Assembly (NCBI GenBank): GCA_023486985.1
Contig: JAMDEM010000192.1
Coordinates: forward strand, 1-15,439
Reading direction: 5' to 3'
Source: Bacillota bacterium
Lineage (GTDB): Bacteria; Vulcanimicrobiota; JAMDEM01
DNA length: 15,439 nucleotides
The position numbers and the translations under genes are program-made. This document shows positions 13,408 through 15,439 of the stretch, one piece after another (position 1 is the stretch's first letter; each line of letters begins with the position of its first letter). The notes beneath the pieces were generated by a model. The model saw only the letters and a list, made by a program, of their open reading frames with translations, was not told where the DNA came from and did not search any database.

Positions 13408-13426
13408 CTCTCCCCAGCGGGGAGAG
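13408..13426. repeat. Short CTCTCCCC palindrome
   Basis: CTCTCCCC (13408-13415) and GGGGAGAG (13419-13426) form a perfect 8-bp stem with loop AGC, in the 101-base space between the AAA gene and plsX. It resembles the ends of the other GC-rich repeats here. No T-run follows, so termination is unlikely. Confidence 0.6.
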
Positions 13427-13485
13427 GATAGAAGTGATGGGGAAATACAGGAGAACAGATTATTTTAATTTTAGGAGGTTGATTA

Positions 13486-14637
13486 ATGAGGATTGCCATT
13501 GATGCAATGGGCGGGGACCATGCCCCAGAGGAGATTATCAAGGGGGTGGTCATGGCTTCAAAAGAAGTTGACTGTGAATATATTTTAGTTGGAGATGAAG
13601 AGAAGATAAAAAAAGAACTTGCCCGTTATCCTGACAAGTTCAAATACAGTATTATTCATACAACGGAATTTATAACAATGGACGAGTCGCCCACAGCAGC
13701 TCTCAGGAAGAAGAGAAGAGCATCGGTAATTCTTGCTGCCCAGGCGGTTGCCGAGCAGAAAGCCGACGCCCTTATATCTGCTGGAAACACCGGCGCTTTG
13801 ACGGAGGTTGCATTTCTGTATCTCAGACGCCTGAGAGGCATAAAAAGGCCTGCCATAGCAACATTCTGGCCCACTAAAAAGGGAAGCGCCATACTTCTTG
13901 ATTCCGGGGCAAATGTTGACTGCAGGCCGGAGTACCTTCTCCAGTTTGCCTACATGGGAAGCATTTATGCTGAAAGAGTTGCCGGTGTTACCAATCCACG
14001 GGTTGCTCTTTTAAGTATTGGAGAGGAGCAGGGCAAGGGCAACCAGGTTGTTCAAAAGGCTCATGCAATGTTAAAGCAGTCAAAGCTTAATTATATCGGC
14101 AATGTGGAGATGAAGGATTTTCTTGCCGGAAAGGTGGATGTGGGAGTCTGCGACGGATTCATCGGCAATATGATTCTTAAAACAGGCGAATCGGTGGCGG
14201 AGTTTATCTTTACCTTCATCAAAGAAGAGGTAAACAAAGGTATGAGAGTTAAGATGGGGGCGGCTTTAATGAGCCCTGTCTTCAGGAAACTTAAGCTCAA
14301 AATGGATTATTCGGAGCACGGCGGCGCTCCTTTTCTGGGGCTTAACAAAGTATGCATCAAGAGCCACGGCCGCTCCAATGCCAAAGCCATTAAAAATGCC
14401 ATAAAAGCTGCATCCGAAGCAGTCAGGCAGAATATCGTGGAGAAAATATCACAAAATATAGAGGTTTACGGGCAGGTTGAAGAGGAGCGTCGTCAGACTC
14501 AGCCGCAGCCCCAGCGCCAGGCACAGCCTTACCGCCAGCCAAATCCCCAGCATCCCCAGCAAAAACGGCCGGTGAAAAAATATTTTCATCATAAAAAGAA
14601 AGAGCCGGTAAAGAGCGAGGCAGCTAAGAAAGAATAA
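13486..14637 (+). CDS. plsX: Phosphate acyltransferase PlsX, with C-terminal extension
   Basis: A peripheral membrane enzyme that converts acyl-ACP and phosphate to acyl-phosphate, the first step of phospholipid synthesis with PlsY. It opens with IAIDAMGGDHAPEEI and carries MDESPTAALRKK, ALISAGNTGAL, LLSIGEEQGKGN and DGFIGNMILKTGE, then YSEHGGAPFLGL and a typical helical end to about residue 329. Residues 330-383 are an extra tail: a Q/P-rich part with several QP pairs, then a K/H-rich part (KKYFHHKKK). Family members usually end near 330-345, so the tail is unusual. ATG 13486 has AGGAGG seven bases upstream. The recG start follows the stop directly, so the two are coupled. Confidence 0.95.
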   Translation: MRIAIDAMGGDHAPEEIIKGVVMASKEVDCEYILVGDEEKIKKELARYPDKFKYSIIHTTEFITMDESPTAALRKKRRASVILAAQAVAEQKADALISAGNTGALTEVAFLYLRRLRGIKRPAIATFWPTKKGSAILLDSGANVDCRPEYLLQFAYMGSIYAERVAGVTNPRVALLSIGEEQGKGNQVVQKAHAMLKQSKLNYIGNVEMKDFLAGKVDVGVCDGFIGNMILKTGESVAEFIFTFIKEEVNKGMRVKMGAALMSPVFRKLKLKMDYSEHGGAPFLGLNKVCIKSHGRSNAKAIKNAIKAASEAVRQNIVEKISQNIEVYGQVEEERRQTQPQPQRQAQPYRQPNPQHPQQKRPVKKYFHHKKKEPVKSEAAKKE

Positions 14638-15439
14638 ATGGAAGAGAAAAGGGATTCCCTTGCTGAAATTGAGAAGCCCTTTGCAGTGGAAATTAAAATA
14701 GGCTGCACCAATCAGTCTGTTTTTGGCGGCTTTGATAATTATGTTATTAATGCCTGCAGGAAGGCTATGCAGGATTTTCCCCGGGAAGAATCAGGAAGCA
14801 AACTGGAAAATCTTAAAACTCTTTTTGCCGGTTACCGCGAAATGCCTCCCAATCAAAGGCGCAAATTAATTGAAAATGCCTCCCGCATTATTTCCCAGTT
14901 AAAGGGTGAGGTTTTAAAACCTGCCGTTGAGGCAAAAACGAAGATTGCCGAACAGGCGCGAAGTAAATTTATCCCTCCTCTGGATTCAGAAGTTAAATTT
15001 GCCAAAGGCGTTGGTCCAATTGTAGCAAAGAAACTTGAAAGATTAAGAGTTAAAACTATTGAAGACCTGCTCTTTCATATGCCCAGAAGATATGAGGACA
15101 GGAGCTGGTTAAAGCAAATTTTTCAGCTTGAGGATGGAAGCTTTGAGACAATAACCGGAATCACCGGAAGGGCTGCCCAGATAAAGCCAAGATACGGCTT
15201 AAACATAACAAAAATTCCTGTTAATGACGGCACAGGTATTGCTTTTCTTACATGGTTTAACCAGCCTTATATGAAAAACACCTTGAAACAAGGCACAAAA
15301 GTTATAGCAAGCGGCAAAGTAGAAATCAGATACAGGGAGATACAGCTTCATAATCCTGAATTTGAGATTATAAGCGAAGAAGAAGATACAATCAACACGG
15401 GAAGAATTGTGCCGGTTGCTATAACTTTTGTGCCTTGTT
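14638..15439 (+). CDS. recG: ATP-dependent DNA helicase RecG (5' part only)
   Basis: The first 267 codons of RecG, the branch-migration helicase that remodels stalled forks; the gene runs off the window. The wedge region begins near residue 120 with KGVGPIVAKKLERLRVKTIE and DLLFHMPRRYEDRS, followed by the OB-fold part (FNQPYMKNTLKQG, IASGKVE, LHNPEFEII), all standard RecG. Residues 1 to about 118 are an N-terminal helical extension found in some RecG lineages and absent from the short E. coli type. The helicase motifs lie beyond the window. ATG 14638 is the base next to the plsX stop, with only a weak, distant GAGG inside plsX, so translation probably depends on plsX. Confidence 0.93.
   Translation, partial: MEEKRDSLAEIEKPFAVEIKIGCTNQSVFGGFDNYVINACRKAMQDFPREESGSKLENLKTLFAGYREMPPNQRRKLIENASRIISQLKGEVLKPAVEAKTKIAEQARSKFIPPLDSEVKFAKGVGPIVAKKLERLRVKTIEDLLFHMPRRYEDRSWLKQIFQLEDGSFETITGITGRAAQIKPRYGLNITKIPVNDGTGIAFLTWFNQPYMKNTLKQGTKVIASGKVEIRYREIQLHNPEFEIISEEEDTINTGRIVPVAITFVPC

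Noticed and set aside
6282..13426. CRISPR array, suggested by repeated palindromes in several spacers
   Set aside because: The repeats are different families at scattered sites, with no regular repeat-spacer periodicity and no cas genes.

Overview
The window (about 40% GC by eye, strong Shine-Dalgarno sites, several TTG starts) looks like a chromosomal segment from a Bacillota-like or deep-branching bacterium. Gene content and order suggest this. A bifunctional Rel is followed by dtd and an MBL hydrolase, and thiN is followed by a convergent rpmB and then by plsX and recG, close to the Bacillus neighbourhood. A ThiT-type ECF thiamine transporter component is also present. The lineage call is inference; there is no rRNA here.

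Layout: (1) 1-274 holds a structured repeat that resembles HEARO/omega RNA, but no iscB-like gene. (2) 275-5739 holds signalling and housekeeping genes: a PAS-GAF-PP2C phosphatase, Rel, D-aminoacyl-tRNA deacylase, an MBL-fold hydrolase and a CheY-like receiver. (3) 5742-7061 is a thiamine pair, thiT and thiN, separated by a palindromic repeat. (4) 7039-10735 is the accessory island: three tandem exported proteins with zinc-binding LIM-like CxxC arrays followed by a DA1-type metallopeptidase domain. The first lacks a normal start next to its signal peptide, the second has a short zinc array, and the third has lost both HExxH histidines. A second copy of the structured RNA-like repeat and nested palindromes lie between the first two. 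(5) 10745-15439 returns to housekeeping genes: rpmB (minus strand, own promoter), a GatB/YqeY-domain protein, a Ycf46-like AAA ATPase, plsX with an unusual Q/P- and K-rich tail, and the 5' part of recG.

The most interesting material is the DA1-like trio, which has paralogue decay and a 72-nt stretch of exact identity between copies 1 and 3, and the two orphan HEARO-like RNAs. The 18 bases directly 5' of the second RNA recur in the repeat in front of DA1-like copy 1. If the element is an omega RNA, those bases would be its guide and that repeat a matching unoccupied site. Several intergenic spaces are filled by hairpin-rich dispersed repeats, which appear to have reshaped at least one gene start and possibly a ribosome binding site. 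A 28-bp in-frame duplication supplies the start of the AAA ATPase gene.
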